Positions 1 through 9,550 of a stretch of 64,000 nt of DNA are shown here, one piece after another. A model generated the notes under the pieces. The model worked only from the letters and a program-made list of their open reading frames with translations. It had not been told where the DNA came from and did not search any database. The number at the start of each line of letters is the position of its first letter. Position 1 is the first letter of the stretch. This DNA comes from CAVZVZ01 sp963778895 (GTDB lineage Bacteria > Actinomycetota > Acidimicrobiia > Acidimicrobiales > Acidimicrobilacustridaceae): contig CAVZVZ010000005.1 in the NCBI GenBank assembly GCA_963778895.1, positions 248,001 through 312,000 on the forward strand, in the 5' to 3' direction. Position numbers and translations under genes: made by a program.

Positions 1-212
1 AGCCTGTCGGCCGATCTCGTCAACACCATTACCAGCCTTCCTCTCTGCAGGCGGAGGTGGTCTCGGCCCTGGGATCCTCCGGTACGCAGCCACGACTGGC
101 ATCCGTGCCCGCGCTCCCGGACCGCGCCAACCCGGGTCTTTGTGCCCTGGTCACGCTGCCCCGCTGCCTCATACGTTGAACGAACCGCCGACAGTCCAAC
201 AGGTAGCTGTCG
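1..212. other. no gene seen
   Basis: I see no convincing gene here. The open frames on both strands lack a start with a ribosome binding site and do not resemble a protein family. It is probably the upstream region of the RCC1/Calx-beta gene. Confidence 0.5.
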
Positions 213-2348
213 ATGTCGCGGCGACTGGGGACTCCGATGTCGATTCGCACCGTGACCATCCGCCTTGTGATGCTGGGGGTCCTGGTTGCGGCGGTGCTCG
301 CTCCCGTCGCCGAATCGACCGCAGCCACCGCCCTCGCACCGAGCGCGCACTCCATGGTCTCGGGCGGGATACACACGTGTGTGTTGACGGCGGCGGGCGG
401 GGTCAAGTGCTGGGGTTACAACGGGTACGGCGAGCTCGGCGACGGTACGAAAACGGACCGCTCGACGCCCGAGGACGTACCCGGCCTCACGTCGGGGGTG
501 ACCGCCGTGGCCGCCGCCGGGCAGAGCACATGTGTGGTGACCACGTCCGGCGGTGTGAAGTGCTGGGGCTCCAACTACTACGGCGAGCTCGGCGACGGTA
601 CGACGACGCAGCGACTCAGCCCCGTGGCCGTTGTCGGACTCACCGACGTGGTGGCGATCGCGGCCGCCTACTACCACACGTGCGCGCTGACGAGCACGGG
701 AGGCGTCAAGTGCTGGGGCCTCAACTCCTCGGGCCAGCTCGGCGACGGCACGACGTCCCTTCGACTCACCCCCGTAGACGTGACCGGCCTGGCCTCGGGT
801 GTCACCGCCATCGCGACCGGAGACGACGACTCGCAGATCGAGCAGACGTGCGCGCTCACCGCGGCCGGCGGAATGAAGTGCTGGGGCGCCAACGCGGACG
901 GCGAGGTCGGCGACGGGACGACGAACGACCGATCGACGCCGGTGGACGTGACCGGCTTGACCTCCGGTGTCTCGGGCATTTCCGCGGGTGGTCGGGTCAG
1001 CTGCGCGGTGACCACCGCAACAGGTGCCAAGTGCTGGGGGCTGAACGCCCATGGCCAGCTCGGTGACGGTACGACGACGAATGCCCTCACGCCCGTTGAC
1101 GTTTCTGGGCTGACCAGTGGCGTATCGACGGTCAGTGTCAGCCAGGGCAGCAACGAGTTGTCTCACGCCTGCGCGTCAACGACCGCGGGTGCGGTCAAAT
1201 GCTGGGGGTACAACGCCAGTGGCCAAGTCGGGAATGCCAATCCCGGACCAGATGTGCTGACCCCGGCCGACGTCACGGGACTCAACTCCGGCTTCGTTGG
1301 CGTCGCGACCAGCTTCTATCACTCCTGCGCCCTGAGCTCGGCGGGAGGGGTCAAGTGCTGGGGAGAGAACCAGTACGTCGAGATCGGCGACGGCACCAAC
1401 ATCCGGAGACTGACGCCGGTGGACGTGTCGGGTTCGTTCTTCCGTCCTGAGTGCCCGACGCTGGTGGCGTCGGTTCACTCGACCTTCGCGCTGTCGGACG
1501 GCTACGCGACCGGTTCCATGGCAACCTTCACGGCTGACGCCGGCTACACGCTCGTCGGGTCGGACTCGCTGACCTGCCAGCCGACCCAGCTCTGGAGCGG
1601 ATCCGCGCCCGTCGCGGTGCTCATCGGTGCCTCACCTGCCGTGATACCCGGCAGCGCGAAGATGCCCGAGGGCAACGCGACGACGACCAGCCTGGCCATT
1701 CCCGTGAGTCTCTCGGGCCCTTCGGATCGAACCGTCACCGCGCAATGGACGACGCTGCAAGTCGCGGGCGACCGGCCGGATCAAGCCGATCCCACCACCG
1801 ACTACACCCCAGCCAGCGGCACCGTCACCTTCGCTCCCGGCGAAACCACCAAGACCGTGACGGTCGCCGTGAACGGCGACAGCCTGGTCGAACCGGACGA
1901 ATACGTCGTCGTCTCGTTCCGCGATCCGACCAACGCCATCATGGGCGGCTTCTGGGGCCTCGGCATCGGCTTCATCACCAACGACGACCACGCCGTGGTG
2001 ATACCTGGTTTCGTCTCGACCGCGGAAGGCAACTCGGGCACAACCACTCTGGCGGTGCCGGTCACACTGTCGAACCCGTCCACCCAGACCGTCACCGCGC
2101 AATGGACGACGCTGCAAGTCGCGGGCGACCGGCCGGATCAAGCCGATCCCACCACCGACTACACCCCAGCCAGCGGCACCGTCACCTTCGCTCCCGGCGA
2201 AACCACCAAGACCGTGACGGTCGCCGTGAACGGCGACAGCCTGGTCGAACCGGACGAATACGTCGTCGTCTCGTTCCGCGATCCGACCAACGCCATCATG
2301 GGCGGCTTCTGGGGCCTCGGCATCGGCTTCATCACCAACGACGATTGA
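213..2348 (+). CDS. secreted RCC1-repeat / Calx-beta surface protein
   Basis: A 711-residue exported protein. Its N-terminus has a signal peptide (basic start, hydrophobic core, then an Ala-rich cleavage region near residues 36-45). About seven RCC1-type propeller blades follow at residues 50-405, each carrying a KCWG motif, an ELGDGT or QLGDGT motif and a paired cysteine. After a short linker come two Calx-beta domains at about 470-595 and 596-711, each ending in ITNDD. RCC1 blades usually form a seven-bladed propeller; Calx-beta domains are extracellular, often calcium-binding adhesion modules, so cell-surface adhesion is the likely role (inference). The two Calx-beta domains share a perfect DNA repeat. 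An ATG at 237 is an equally good start and gives a cleaner signal peptide. The gene converges on the HAF/Calx-beta gene with a 14-bp gap. Confidence 0.85.
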   Translation: MSRRLGTPMSIRTVTIRLVMLGVLVAAVLAPVAESTAATALAPSAHSMVSGGIHTCVLTAAGGVKCWGYNGYGELGDGTKTDRSTPEDVPGLTSGVTAVAAAGQSTCVVTTSGGVKCWGSNYYGELGDGTTTQRLSPVAVVGLTDVVAIAAAYYHTCALTSTGGVKCWGLNSSGQLGDGTTSLRLTPVDVTGLASGVTAIATGDDDSQIEQTCALTAAGGMKCWGANADGEVGDGTTNDRSTPVDVTGLTSGVSGISAGGRVSCAVTTATGAKCWGLNAHGQLGDGTTTNALTPVDVSGLTSGVSTVSVSQGSNELSHACASTTAGAVKCWGYNASGQVGNANPGPDVLTPADVTGLNSGFVGVATSFYHSCALSSAGGVKCWGENQYVEIGDGTNIRRLTPVDVSGSFFRPECPTLVASVHSTFALSDGYATGSMATFTADAGYTLVGSDSLTCQPTQLWSGSAPVAVLIGASPAVIPGSAKMPEGNATTTSLAIPVSLSGPSDRTVTAQWTTLQVAGDRPDQADPTTDYTPASGTVTFAPGETTKTVTVAVNGDSLVEPDEYVVVSFRDPTNAIMGGFWGLGIGFITNDDHAVVIPGFVSTAEGNSGTTTLAVPVTLSNPSTQTVTAQWTTLQVAGDRPDQADPTTDYTPASGTVTFAPGETTKTVTVAVNGDSLVEPDEYVVVSFRDPTNAIMGGFWGLGIGFITNDD
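1731..2344 (+). repeat. perfect 257-bp direct repeat within Calx-beta coding sequence
   Basis: Bases 1731-1987 and 2088-2344 are identical, offset by 357 bp (119 codons), so the repeats stay in frame. The unit encodes most of one Calx-beta domain. The intervening 100 bp is divergent. Perfect identity including third codon positions points to recent duplication or gene conversion. Confidence 0.95.
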
Positions 2349-2362
2349 GGCAACGGTTGACC

Positions 2363-4606
2363 TCAGTCGTCGTTCATGATCGTGATCAAACCCACCGCAC
2401 GGTTGATCGACAGGCCGAGACTCGGGCTCGAGAGCACCACGGTCATGAATTCGTCGGGTTCGACTGTCACGTCGGGATACACCTTCACCGACACGGCCTT
2501 CTGCCACTGTCCCGGCTGGAAGACGAGGGTGAGCACGGTTGAGCCCTTGTAGTCGTGATCACCTTCGGTCGCGGTGCCATCGGTCAACGTGACCTGCACG
2601 CTCACGCTCGCCGGGGCGGGCGCCGAAAGACTCACCGCGAGCTTCACCGCGTTGCCGGCGCCGCCTGAGCCCTCGACGATCGACCCGTCGGCTACACCAA
2701 CCGTCAGGCCGGTTCCCGGGTCGTCGTCGAGAATCGTCCCCGTGGCGACTCCGCGTTCAAGCGCATATCCACCCGTCGGATTCGACAAGATCACGTGAAA
2801 CGTCTCGTCGCCCTCGAGCGCGGTGTCCGGATACTCCTTGATCGTCACATACCTGACCGTGGTCGTGAGTCCCGTCTTCGTCGATGGTTGGAAGGTCACG
2901 GACCCCGCCTTCGTCGGCAGATCGTCACTCGACGCAGAACCGTCAGCCAGCATCGACCACTCAACCGTCACCGGTTGATCGGACGGAGCCGACAGCGTGA
3001 CCGGGAACCGAACGCTGCGTGGCTTGCCGCTGTCGCCCTCGACGACCGACGCGTCGCCGATCGAAAGGACCTTGGGTACGACGTGGTAGGTGTGCACGAC
3101 CGAGCTGACATTCCCAGCCCCATCCATGGCCGACACGGTGAAGGTGTGGACGCCCAAGCTGTTCGTGTCGATCGGCGAATTGGAACCGACGTCGCCCGCG
3201 CAACTGACCAGTCCAGAGCTGACGGCCGGGTCGGTACAAGAGTAGGAGGCTGCGACGTTCGTCCCCAACGCGTAGACGACGCCCTGGGCCGGTGTCAGCA
3301 GCGTTGTCTTCGGCGCCACGATGTCGGGCTTCACGGTGTAGCTATGGGTGACTGCGGCACTTTGACCAATCCCATCAATCGCGGTCACCGTGAACTGATG
3401 CGGACCCGGTGTGGAAGTGTCGACAGGCATGTTGTTCGAAACCGTGCCCACGCACGAGACTGACGACGCTGAACAGGAGTAGTTCGCGAGCACGTTCTGA
3501 CCTTGTTTGTAGCTGGCACCTTCAGGTGGCGTCACAAGGCTGACCAGTGGCGGAAGCAGCGGCCCTGCCCAACTCGCCGCGTGATAGAAGACCTCCCCGT
3601 GGTACAGGGTGTCGGCCGTTCCGACGATCATGCCGTTGTCGTTGACACCGTTCGCCACCGAACTTGGACCACCAAGCGTCCCGAGGTCCACCATCCCGTC
3701 GACGGCATCCCAAGCGAAGGCATGGGTGTCGCCGGCCGCGGTCGTCGACTCTCCAACGACCACGCCACCATCGTTGATCCCGTGCGCATGCGATTCCGAA
3801 CCGCCGAGGGTGCCGAGGTCGAACATCCCGCTCGTCTCGCTCCCGATGAAGGCATGCTCCTGACCCGACGCCGTGGTCGAGGAACCCACGACCTGGCCGA
3901 ACGCGTTGACGTCTTCGGCGCCGGAGCTCGCACCTCCCAGCGTGCCGAGATCCCGCATGCCGCCGACAGCATCCCAGATGTAGGCATGCCCCTCACCCGA
4001 TGCTGTGTTCGATCCACCCACGACCTGATCCGCATCGTTCACGGCCACGGCCCCGGAGCCGACACCGCCCAAGGTGCCGAGATCGATCATGCCGCCGACC
4101 GGCTTACGGAGGAATGCATGACTACCGCCGCTCGACGTGTCGGCCCAACCGACGATGTGGTCCGAGTTGTTGATGCCGTACGCACGGGACTCAGCACCAC
4201 CCAGCGTGCCGATGTCGGTCATGCGGCCGTTCCAGAAGAAGGCATGCGTACGAGAGTTGTTGAACGATGTGTGGGAGAAACCGACCACACGGCCGTTGTG
4301 GTTGACATCCGTGGCCTCAGAGAGCCGACCACCGAGTGTGCCGAGATCGCTCATCGTCCCGCTCGGGCTGCGGGTGAAAGCGTGAGGCTCGTCGCTCAGT
4401 GTCAACGACCAACCCACGACCTGCCCTCGATCGTTGACGTCGTTCGCCTGCGAAAAGAACACGAACGACGACGCGCCCGCAAGCGTTCCGAGGTCGACGG
4501 CGGGTCCGATGGCCGATGCGACCGGTGCGTCCGCCGTCAGTACCCCGGCGGTGACGCCGAACAGAAGGAGCGACCATGTCACGACCACTACCGCAGTTCG
4601 CCTCAT
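2363..4606 (-). CDS. secreted HAF-repeat / Calx-beta protein
   Basis: A 747-residue exported protein. The start is the ATG at 4606, which places a classic signal peptide (MRRTAVVVV followed by a hydrophobic stretch and an Ala cleavage site near residue 30) at the N-terminus; the longer open frame upstream has no such signal. About seven HAF repeats (DLGTLGG, then about 15 residues to a VVG motif) occupy residues 35-340. Two Ig/HYR-like modules with paired cysteines follow (about 345-520), then two Calx-beta domains (about 525-747) ending in IMNDD. The HAF repeat is recognised in extracellular bacterial proteins without a fixed biochemical role. The C-terminus resembles that of the convergent neighbour, so both may be displayed on the same surface. 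Function is inferred only as surface binding. Confidence 0.85.
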   Translation of the reverse strand: MRRTAVVVVTWSLLLFGVTAGVLTADAPVASAIGPAVDLGTLAGASSFVFFSQANDVNDRGQVVGWSLTLSDEPHAFTRSPSGTMSDLGTLGGRLSEATDVNHNGRVVGFSHTSFNNSRTHAFFWNGRMTDIGTLGGAESRAYGINNSDHIVGWADTSSGGSHAFLRKPVGGMIDLGTLGGVGSGAVAVNDADQVVGGSNTASGEGHAYIWDAVGGMRDLGTLGGASSGAEDVNAFGQVVGSSTTASGQEHAFIGSETSGMFDLGTLGGSESHAHGINDGGVVVGESTTAAGDTHAFAWDAVDGMVDLGTLGGPSSVANGVNDNGMIVGTADTLYHGEVFYHAASWAGPLLPPLVSLVTPPEGASYKQGQNVLANYSCSASSVSCVGTVSNNMPVDTSTPGPHQFTVTAIDGIGQSAAVTHSYTVKPDIVAPKTTLLTPAQGVVYALGTNVAASYSCTDPAVSSGLVSCAGDVGSNSPIDTNSLGVHTFTVSAMDGAGNVSSVVHTYHVVPKVLSIGDASVVEGDSGKPRSVRFPVTLSAPSDQPVTVEWSMLADGSASSDDLPTKAGSVTFQPSTKTGLTTTVRYVTIKEYPDTALEGDETFHVILSNPTGGYALERGVATGTILDDDPGTGLTVGVADGSIVEGSGGAGNAVKLAVSLSAPAPASVSVQVTLTDGTATEGDHDYKGSTVLTLVFQPGQWQKAVSVKVYPDVTVEPDEFMTVVLSSPSLGLSINRAVGLITIMNDD

Positions 4607-4897
4607 GGTGGGCTCTTTCGCGCTGAGAAGGATGGAGGCCCATGGTTTCACGAAGTCACAATCGGAGCCACACGGATGATCGGTGAGGTCCGATCGAGAA
4701 CCCGGCGTTCGCACGGAAACGCCTGCGTTGGGAGCAGCAGGCCGCAGAACAAGAACGGTTAGCCAGCAACCCACCACGGCGACCGCTGAAGGTGCCGGTG
4801 AAACCCTGTGAGAAGTCTCTAGCTCGGGGACGACGGGCCGGTGCTCCGCCGAGTGCCCGGCTAACGTTCGTGGCCGATCGGAAAGGCGGTAGGCGCA
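4607..4897. other. intergenic, no gene seen
   Basis: A 291-bp divergent promoter region between the HAF/Calx-beta gene and the zinc-ribbon gene. I see no RNA gene or convincing operator in it. Confidence 0.5.
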
Positions 4898-7074
4898 GTG
4901 AACTGTCGTACCTGCGGGACCTACAACGAAGTGGGCTCGAATTTCTGTTTGTCCTGTGGCGCGTCGTTCGCGGGATGGTGGCTTGCGTCCGACGGGGAGT
5001 GGTATCCGCCAGAACTAGCGAACCCCCCGGCCACACCGCCTGCATCCACGGTCGGTGACCCTTCGGTGCCACTCACGGTCGCTCCGGCCGCGGTCACGGT
5101 CCCTACCGCTCGGTCGCGGTTTTCGTGGAAGGTGGTGGCGTTCATCGTGGTGGCGGCCGCGTTGCTCGGAGCGGTGGTGGGCGTAGTAGTGGTCAAGGTC
5201 ACCTCCTCGGATACGACGGCGCTCACGCTAGAGCCGGCGGACTCTGCCGGAGCCAACCCGTTCACTGATTCGGTGGCGTCGGGGGGACCGGTGGCCTTCC
5301 CCCCCAACGTGCAGACCGCAACGGCAGCGACACGGGCCAGCTTCACCAAAGACGCCAAGACGGGCGCGCTCGTCGCTGCGGCCAGTGCACCGGGTCTGTA
5401 CGGCGGCTCGGGCGAGACGCACGTGTGCAATCCGCAACAGATCGTCGATTTCCTGGCCACGGATCCGGCGAAGGCCAAGGCGTGGGCGTCGGTCTTCGAC
5501 ATCTCGACCGATGACATCGCCAGCTACGTGGCCTCGCTCACACCGGTGCTGCTGACGAGTGACACGCTGGTAACGAACCACGGCTACCACAACGGCAAAG
5601 CGACCTCGCTGCAATCGGTCCTGCAAAGCGGCACTGCGGTGCTGGTCGACTGCCACCGGCACCCCCCGCGTCAAGTGCAACTGCGGAAACCCGCTCACGC
5701 CCGCCGCAGGCCATCTCGCTGTCGACCGCCAAGCTCACCGGCACCGCCTGGCCCGACTACAACGTCACCAACTTCACCATCGTCCAAGCCACCACCCAGA
5801 TCACCACCTTCGTGATCATCAACGTCCAAACCGGAGTGACCTACAACCAACCCGCCCCCGCCCCATCCACCAACCCCAACAACCCAACCGACACCACCGG
5901 CGGCATGTGGGTCGCAGCCAGCATCAGTGACCAGGCGGCCAGCACGACGATCTCGACGAGCACGGACGGCACGACCTGGACGACGACTGCGGTGCTGCAA
6001 GGCCCTCCAGTCAGCGGGCTCACCTGGGGCGCCGGGAAGTGGCTGGCCTTCAGGACGCCCGACAGCGGCGAAGGAGCCACGATCTTGGAGAGCACCGACC
6101 TGCGCACCTGGACACCCGTCGCGACCATCGCCGACCGACTCACCGACATCGCGTACGGCGACGGTCAGTTCCTCGCCGTTGGTTACAGCGCAGCCATCAC
6201 ACCGGGCTCCAACGTTGCCGTCGGAGTGGCGTATTCCAGCGCCGATGGGCATTCCTGGACGAAGGAAACGGGTGACGTGCCGAACTCGGACTCAATCGGG
6301 TTCGGGAACGGCACCTGGATCACGACCGGGTTCATCAAAGGTGACTACGGCGAATGGACCCTCAACCGGAGTACCGACGGCAAGACGTGGCCCAACGACG
6401 GTGGCGGTTCCCCCGACGTGTTCGAGGACATGGCTGCGTACGGCGGAGGCCAATGGTTGGTCGGAGGCCAGCCGTCGCTCACCGGCGTCGGCACAAGTCC
6501 GAACTATCCCGACGGCGCCATGAGCACCAGCCCCGACGGTCGCTCGTGGTCGCCGGTCGCGGAGGGCCAGTTCCCGATGAACGCGATCGCGGGACTGGCC
6601 TACGGCAACGGCATGTGGATGGCCGTCGGGAAAGACGGCACGCATCCGAACGGCATCCACGGCAACCCGTCGGCACAGTTCTTCACGAGCACCGACGGGA
6701 GAACGTGGTCGAAGGCCGGTCACCTCGACACCGAACCAACGGACCTCGCGTTCGGTGGAACCGATACCACGGCATCGCCGTCAGGACCGACCGACACCAT
6801 CGCCACGAGCGACCCACCGTGCACGACCGAGGCGATCCAGGCCGCGCTACAGAAGGCGGTGGGCACGATCTACAAGAGGGCCCCGGACGCGACCTACGCG
6901 AGGATCGTTTGCAACGGCAGTTGGGCTGCCGTGAATCAGATCACCACCCCGGAACATGGGGACCACACCAAAATCGTGTTCCGGGCCAATGGTGACCAAT
7001 GGGAGGTCGGCGGAGACTGCACAGACCCGAACATCCCGGCCAACATCTTCGAGTACGCCTGCCCTTCGAGTTGA
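4898..7074 (+). CDS. membrane protein with N-terminal zinc ribbon and extracellular propeller (frameshifted)
   Basis: Read through two single-base breaks, this is one protein of about 724 residues. It starts at GTG 4898 with a zinc ribbon (cysteines at residues 3, 6, 17 and 20) and a WYPPE motif, then a Pro/Ala linker and one membrane segment at about 73-98. An extracellular domain with a conserved NCGNP motif follows, then a sialidase-like propeller built of repeated STDG.TW units (about residues 330-620), and a C-terminal Cys-rich domain of about 85 residues. The frame moves by +1 near 5660 (at a run of six C) and again near 5700; removing two bases restores a length divisible by three. No enzyme active site is recognisable. 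The cytoplasmic zinc ribbon joined to an outside propeller suggests a membrane sensor or anchored surface receptor (inference). Confidence 0.7.
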
Positions 7075-7138
7075 ACCGCCCAGCGCACTGACGACGCGAC
7101 GGAAGCACGTCCCTCGGACACGTACCAGGTTCGGTCGG

Positions 7139-8764
7139 TCAGCAGTGGAGCCACGACGAGAGGTCGTGGTCCTGGTAGGAGGAACCGGTTGCGGCGGTGA
7201 AGCCGAGCCACGCGCGTCCGCCCCTGAGCGACAGCTCCGTGGAGAGGTTCACGGAGACGGTGAGCACGGGTGTCACAAGATCGTCGACGTACACCTTCAA
7301 TGTCGACGCGCCGTCGTACTCGATTCGAGCCGCGTGTTCAGCTCCGTCGGCGAGCGTCGGGATCGAGGACGTCGAACCGAGGGACGCGCTCTCGTGGGGA
7401 TCGTTGGCGGCAATGCCCTTGGTGTGCACGGACACGTGGTTGGCGTCCGGGTCGCCCAGCTCAGGGTTGAGGAATGTGTCGAACTCCACGGCGACACTGT
7501 TGGGGATGCCGTCGTAGCCGAGGGCGCCCCCGTTCGCCCCGAACGCATTTGCCGCGTGGTTCTGGATGACGAATGCAAAGCCATCGGCTTGACCTGATCC
7601 GCCGGACATCTTGAAGGTGAAGTCCGAGTGGAAGCCGCCCGCGACGGGTTGGCGGGTGGTCGTCCAGGCGGCCCCGGTCTTCGCCTGCGATGCGGGCGCG
7701 AGTCGGAGGACGGGCGCTACCTGCTGCGCGTCACCCAGGAGCGTGAGTCCGGCAACGGACTCGAAGTCCGGATAGTCGTCGCATTCTGTCGGCTCGGCCG
7801 GCTCGTCGTCGATGATCGTCACACGGGCGCGGCCGTCGGCGACGGTGATCGAGGGGTCAGGTGTGGGCGAGCAGGTCGTACCGACCATCTGAGTGACCTG
7901 GTCGACGACGATCGTGTAGGTCTCGTCGTCTTCGGCCGTGAGGTCCGAGATGACCTTCGTCGCGATGTTGGCGGCCGTCTTACCCGCCTTGATCTTGACC
8001 GTCTGGCTCGTCCGCGCCCGGTAGTCCTGCGTGCCGTCCTGGAGCGTTGGTTTGACGGCGCCCGTAGCAGTGCGATCCTCGGTGTGGAAGGAAACGCAGG
8101 TACCCGAGGTCGGGGCGGACAGACGGACGGGTGTGTAAGCGGTGCCGATGAGCGTGCCGTTCCCTTCGACCACGGAGCTGTCGCCGATCGACAACGCGGT
8201 CGGGCCGCCCGAGTCGTCATCGGTGATGGTCACCGTGCCGACGCCGTCGACGATCGCGATGTCCGGGTCGATTGCCGCGCAGGTCGTGCCGCTCATCTCG
8301 GTCACGCGGTCGATGATCACACTGAAGCTCTCGGTCCCTTCGCTCACGGTGTCGAACACGACCGTGGACGAGATGGCGGCGGCGTCCTTGCCGGCCTTGA
8401 TCTTCACGAACTTGCCCGCGCGGCTGATGAAGTCTTGTGAGCCGTCCCGTGCTCCGGCTTTGGCCGCGCCGGTCGCGGTTCCGCTTTCCGTGTGGTAGTA
8501 GACGCACTGCGTTGTGGCAACGGCTGCTGAGAGGCGCACTGTCGTCTTCACGCTGGCGTCCCTGGGACCATTGCCCTCGGACACGCTCACGTCACCCACG
8601 CGCAACTCGATGGTCGCCGCGGCAGCTGCATGGCTGGGCGCGATCGCGAGCCATCCGCAGGCCAGCGTGCCGGTCATCGCCAATGCGAGCACCTTTGCGC
8701 TGGTCCCACCCCACCGCCGACCTCGCTTGGCGCAACCACGACCGTTGATCGGACTCTCTGACAT
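7139..8764 (-). CDS. secreted Calx-beta / L-type lectin-like protein
   Basis: A 541-residue exported protein starting at ATG 8764; the upstream extension of the open frame lacks signal-peptide character. A signal peptide (about residues 1-46, ending in an Ala run) is followed by two Calx-beta-like domains (about 47-155 and 160-285), each with an LSIGD or LRVGD start and a DDE or DDD end. The C-terminal 240 residues form a legume-lectin-like beta sandwich, with the typical VAVEFDTF and NHVSVH strand motifs and a VYVDD strand. L-type lectin domains bind sugars, often mannose-type, with calcium. A carbohydrate-binding surface or secreted adhesin is therefore likely. It converges with the upstream propeller gene. 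Confidence 0.82.
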   Translation of the reverse strand: MSESPINGRGCAKRGRRWGGTSAKVLALAMTGTLACGWLAIAPSHAAAAATIELRVGDVSVSEGNGPRDASVKTTVRLSAAVATTQCVYYHTESGTATGAAKAGARDGSQDFISRAGKFVKIKAGKDAAAISSTVVFDTVSEGTESFSVIIDRVTEMSGTTCAAIDPDIAIVDGVGTVTITDDDSGGPTALSIGDSSVVEGNGTLIGTAYTPVRLSAPTSGTCVSFHTEDRTATGAVKPTLQDGTQDYRARTSQTVKIKAGKTAANIATKVISDLTAEDDETYTIVVDQVTQMVGTTCSPTPDPSITVADGRARVTIIDDEPAEPTECDDYPDFESVAGLTLLGDAQQVAPVLRLAPASQAKTGAAWTTTRQPVAGGFHSDFTFKMSGGSGQADGFAFVIQNHAANAFGANGGALGYDGIPNSVAVEFDTFLNPELGDPDANHVSVHTKGIAANDPHESASLGSTSSIPTLADGAEHAARIEYDGASTLKVYVDDLVTPVLTVSVNLSTELSLRGGRAWLGFTAATGSSYQDHDLSSWLHC

Positions 8765-8865
8765 CCTCTGCTCCGTCGTGTCATGGCTCACGAGTGGACT
8801 CGCGTCCGCCGTGTAGGCGCGTGTGGGCACATGCCGCCTGTTCCCGACTCCAGAGCGGCTCACGT

Positions 8866-9151
8866 TTAACGACAGATCTGCGCCGCACCTTGAGCTGCCT
8901 CAGGACCTCGGACCTCGCCGGAAGGCAGGTCTCCGGAACCTTGACGATCATCAGTAACTGGGGCGACGCCGACGCCAACGGGCACAGCCGATGTAGCCGT
9001 CGGGTCGATGGGCTCTGGCTGATCGTCCAGCCACCGCCGCAGTTGCTCGACCGCCCCCCCGTAACCCCTCGGCGTCGTGACGCTCTTGTTCGAGGCCGCA
9101 CGCAGCGCTGAGAGTAGGGGCCAGGGCGTCGTGGTCGCGAGGTACGCTCAC
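8866..9151 (-). CDS. possible small protein, frameshifted, unknown
   Basis: A weak candidate. From GTG 9151 the reverse strand encodes a segment with DHDALA and an Arg-rich helix. If one base of the seven-C run near 9054-9060 is removed it continues (AVEQLRRWLDD, then a Gly/Val-rich tail) to TAA at 8866, about 95 residues. Its DxDALA...QLR pattern resembles the small frame at 12105-12272 on the other side of the PQQ/NHL gene. No family is recognised. The remaining 8765-8865 and 9152-9272 hold nothing I can name. Confidence 0.25.
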
Positions 9152-9272
9152 CGGGCTCTGGCCGTGTCGTCGCCAGCGATCGCACGACTCGGCTATGTGG
9201 TGTTCGTGCGAACTACTAGGTGATGGTCGGTCTACACGCCGAGTAGATTCCCCTGGTCAAAGCAACGACGTC

Positions 9273-9316
9273 CGGGGAGTAGCGCAGCTTGGTTAGCGCG
9301 CCCGATTTGGGACCAG
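9273..9316 (+). pseudogene. 5' half of tRNA-Pro, partial duplicate (candidate attachment site)
   Basis: Bases 9273-9302 are identical to the first 30 nt of the intact tRNA-Pro at 12393-12422. Similarity runs to 9316 with three mismatches in the anticodon stem, then stops. The anticodon stem no longer pairs and there is no T-arm or acceptor 3' strand, so this cannot be a functional tRNA. With the integrase remnant beside the intact tRNA, it is best read as the far attachment site of an integrated element. Confidence 0.85.
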
Positions 9317-9550
9317 CCCGAACTGAGCGCTGTGCTCACTTGCAGGTTCGCAGGTGGATCGCGAGCGACAGCGATCGAGTTATGCGCGGTGCGCTTGCCC
9401 TCCAGCCCTTGTTGTCTCTGCTGGGTGATGCGTCGACCTCGCCCAACCCTGTCGTCGGCGCGAGACGCTAAACATGACTTTCGGCTCTGTTGGGGTCGGC
9501 CGTCGCGGTGTCTGCTGACGGAAAGCCGATCCTGCGGTGCGGGAGGAATC

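Noticed and set aside
1632..2507. Reverse frame of 291 codons with an internal repeat
   Set aside because: It simply reflects the Calx-beta DNA repeat of the forward gene and has no domain of its own.
3503..4762. Long forward frame of 419 codons opposite the HAF/Calx-beta gene
   Set aside because: The reverse frame has seven clear HAF repeats, a signal peptide and Calx-beta domains; the forward frame only mirrors those repeats in a GC-rich code.
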